Assembly: GCA_003695505.1 (NCBI GenBank)
Contig: RFIY01000391.1
Location: 1 to 17,376 of the forward strand
Origin: J088 sp003695505 [NCBI: Candidatus Dadabacteria bacterium]
GTDB lineage: Bacteria > J088
Direction of reading: 5' to 3'
Length of the DNA stretch: 17,376 nt
The translations under genes were made by a program, and so were the position numbers. The notes below the pieces were generated by a model that worked only from the letters and a program-made list of their open reading frames with translations, made no database searches and was not told the origin of the DNA. This document shows positions 15,540-17,376 of the stretch, piece after piece (position 1 is the stretch's first letter; each line of letters starts with the position of its first letter).

Positions 15540-16837
15540 CAGCCTGCCTCCTCCCACGACAACGTAAACCGAACGTGCGCCTTATCCAGCGTCTGTTCGG
15601 CACGCTGAACGCGCACATTACGGAACGCCGCGACGGATTCGGCGGCCGCCTTGATCCGGTCCACGGTGCCGTAATCGTCCGCCAGACCGCGCAGCAGCCA
15701 GGTTCCGTCACCGGATCGCAGCTCGTCGATCTGGAACTGCACATCATCGGGCAGCGACTTGTGAAGGGTGACCAGACTTTGCAGCACCGGCATGTGCTCA
15801 GATTCCGTACGAGCGGTTCCCGCACGCTCCACGACGGCCTGCATCTGCCGCAATGGATCAACGATGCGGCTGTCAGGGAAATTGCGGCGGTAGATTTCGT
15901 TGATTTCGGCGCGCGCCGCACCGGCCTCGGCAAGCAGTGCGTGGTTTCCGGTGATCACGGTCACGGCGATCATGACCAGCAGCGCCGCAAACGGTGCGGC
16001 GACCTGTTGCAGGATGCCACTCTGTACGATTTCCGGGGAAATCAGCGGCCGACGTGGCGCGAGGTTCCAGACCGGACGGCGCCGCCCCACCAGGTCACGC
16101 GCGGCAAACGTCGCCAGCCAGTGGCGGGCATCGGCCTGTACACGCGGATCAACCTCGATGCCACGAGCCGTCAGCAATGGCGTTAATGACTCCAATGAAG
16201 ATGCGTCTCCGATCAGCGCGACGTGCCGAGCATCGTCGGGCAGCATCGCAACGATACGAACGGCCAGGTTTGCCCGGGCTGCCGAATCTTGCAGGTGACC
16301 GGCGCCAAGCGGCACCGTTGCCGCGCTGGGGCTCGCATCATTCCCGTCGGACCAGGCGATGGTCGTGCGCCATTCACCGACAAGGACAACAGCCTGACCC
16401 GGCTCAGCCTGATCGGCCAGCACCAGACCCAGCGGCTCCATCGTCCGCGGCAGGATCCCGGCGTCAAGCAATGCGGACCGCGCCTGCGCCGCGTCGCGCG
16501 CGGGAACCAGCAGCACGTCGGCGACACCTTCGCCGTCGCGCGTTCCGATCATGACGTGCCGCTCGAAATCCTCTGGCGGCCCCGGCAGATGTTCATCCAG
16601 TTGCAGCGGCAACACCTGGCGAATCTTGCGCGGCTGCGCGAAGGGAAAAGTCAGGCGCCGAAAGTACATCGGTGCGTCGAGAATCGCCGCACACCGCGCG
16701 CCGGACTGACGCTGCCACTCGGACAGTGCGTCAAGCTCCGCAAGCGGACCCTGCCTCGTCTCGGCCTGCCCCGTTTCGGGATCGAACAGGACGGCAGTAT
16801 AGTCGCGGTCGTCAATGACCAGGCCAAGCGTACTCAT
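15539..16837 (-). CDS. gspL: Type II secretion system protein L
   Basis: This encodes 432 residues, starting in an ATGA overlap with the carboxyltransferase gene (16834-16837). Residues 1-250 form a cytoplasmic actin-like domain as in GspL and PilM, beginning T-L-G-L-V-I-D-D and including F-P-F-A-Q-P-R-K-I-R-Q-V-L-P near 64-77. One membrane helix lies at about 279-297. The periplasmic part holds I-Y-R-R-N-F-P-D-S-R-I-V-D-P (315-328), a recognisable GspL segment, then a ferredoxin-like fold to the C-terminus. GspL recruits the GspE ATPase to the inner-membrane platform. It lacks gspC-K neighbours in the window; these would be elsewhere. Confidence 0.9.
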   Translation of the reverse strand: MSTLGLVIDDRDYTAVLFDPETGQAETRQGPLAELDALSEWQRQSGARCAAILDAPMYFRRLTFPFAQPRKIRQVLPLQLDEHLPGPPEDFERHVMIGTRDGEGVADVLLVPARDAAQARSALLDAGILPRTMEPLGLVLADQAEPGQAVVLVGEWRTTIAWSDGNDASPSAATVPLGAGHLQDSAARANLAVRIVAMLPDDARHVALIGDASSLESLTPLLTARGIEVDPRVQADARHWLATFAARDLVGRRRPVWNLAPRRPLISPEIVQSGILQQVAAPFAALLVMIAVTVITGNHALLAEAGAARAEINEIYRRNFPDSRIVDPLRQMQAVVERAGTARTESEHMPVLQSLVTLHKSLPDDVQFQIDELRSGDGTWLLRGLADDYGTVDRIKAAAESVAAFRNVRVQRAEQTLDKAHVRFTLSWEEAG

Positions 16838-17376
16838 ATCACGTCCGCCGCCGATTCAACCTGGCCGTAGCCGCGGTAACGTCGGTACCGGGTCTTCAGC
16901 ACTTCGTCAAGGGGTATGGCTTCGAGTACTTCGAGGTGCGCCCGGATGCGATCGCGCAGCACACACAAGGCCTCAGTCGGGTAGCGATGCGCCCCGCCAT
17001 CCGGCTCGGCAACGATCTCATCCACGATGCCGAATTCCTGCAAATCCTCGGGCAACAGGCGCAGCTTCTCGGCCGCCTGGGGCGTCCTTGCACCGTCACG
17101 CCAGAGGATCGACGCACAGGCCTCCGGACTGATCACACTGAAATAGGCATATTGCATCATCAACATCCTGTCTGCCATCGCCAATGCCAGCGCACCGCCG
17201 CTGCCACCCTCTCCGAGCACGACGGAGACGGTACGCGCTTGCACCTGCGCCTGTTTCCACAGCAACCGTGAAATCGCCTCGGCAACGGCATAGCGCTCGC
17301 TGTCCACGCCAGGCCATGCGCCCGGCGTATCGACGAAACTGACAACCGGCATCTGCCGCCGCTCCGCAAATTCGAG
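16834..17376 (-). CDS. AccA-like carboxyltransferase alpha subunit, C-terminal 180 residues (runs off right edge)
   Basis: The frame is open to the right edge, giving 180 codons plus stop; the N-terminus is missing. Landmarks match the alpha subunit of acetyl-CoA carboxylase: F-V-D-T-P-G-A-W-P-G, then G-E-G-G-S-G-G-A-L-A with F-S-V-I-S-P-E-A-C-A-S-I-L-W-R-D, and later E-P-D-G-G-A-H-R. The carboxyltransferase moves CO2 from biotin to acetyl-CoA or another acyl-CoA. Some positions usually constant in AccA differ: A-Y-P-G is A-W-P-G, and the G-A-E-E-R-G-Q segment reads D-S-E-R-Y-A-V. This could be a divergent paralogue working on another acyl-CoA rather than the housekeeping enzyme. The stop overlaps the gspL start by ATGA. 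Confidence 0.85.
   Translation of the reverse strand, partial: LEFAERRQMPVVSFVDTPGAWPGVDSERYAVAEAISRLLWKQAQVQARTVSVVLGEGGSGGALALAMADRMLMMQYAYFSVISPEACASILWRDGARTPQAAEKLRLLPEDLQEFGIVDEIVAEPDGGAHRYPTEALCVLRDRIRAHLEVLEAIPLDEVLKTRYRRYRGYGQVESAADVI

Overview
The window is G+C-rich and densely coding. It looks like chromosomal DNA of a free-living proteobacterium, most likely a gammaproteobacterium. The evidence is a gspL-gspM-gspN run of type II secretion (T2SS) genes, an AccA-type carboxyltransferase, at least four predicted lipoproteins, a textbook FNR/ANR box and heavy use of overlapping operon-style starts. I cannot name the genus. There are no tRNA or rRNA genes, CRISPR arrays or transposase genes. 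No gene-free stretch exceeds 300 bases: the largest gaps are about 225 bp (9904-10128), 170 bp (1773-1942), 135 bp (4677-4811) and 120 bp (11812-11931).

Left part (1-4676, minus strand). Two coupled lipoproteins (648 to <1, and 1772-645) lie behind an apparent FNR-type promoter at 1834-1876. The first runs off the left edge and was recovered by translating the reverse complement. Upstream of them is a three-gene set: a protein of five 27-residue repeats (4676-4104), a multi-spanning membrane protein ending in two cyclic-nucleotide-binding domains (4071-2329), and a short membrane-anchored protein with a pseudopilin-like C-terminus (2332-1943). I know no described system with this combination.

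Middle (4735-9903, plus strand). A sigma70-like promoter overlapped at its start point by a 16-bp palindrome drives four closely packed genes. They are a membrane protein fused to a gluconate-2-dehydrogenase-subunit-3-like domain, a GMC flavoprotein oxidoreductase resembling long-chain alcohol oxidases, an exported protein of unknown function, and a lipoprotein with a TIM-barrel glycoside-hydrolase pattern. Three of the four junctions or starts lack a clear ribosome binding site and rely on overlap.

Junction (9898-10130). A 233-bp segment bounded by perfect 30-bp inverted repeats sits exactly between two convergent genes and contributes to the stop codons of both. It looks like a small non-autonomous element.

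Right part (10129-17376, minus strand). Reading leftward from the edge: a 3' fragment of an AccA-like carboxyltransferase, gspL, gspM, gspN, a B12-dependent acyl-CoA mutase large subunit, a PaaI-type thioesterase and a large lipoprotein. The first four genes are chained by 1-4 base overlaps. The mutase carries Phe86 and Gln204, where methylmalonyl-CoA mutase has Tyr89 and Arg207, so it is better read as an isobutyryl-CoA-mutase-type enzyme. The mix of carboxyltransferase, secretion, mutase and thioesterase genes in one strand block is unusual.
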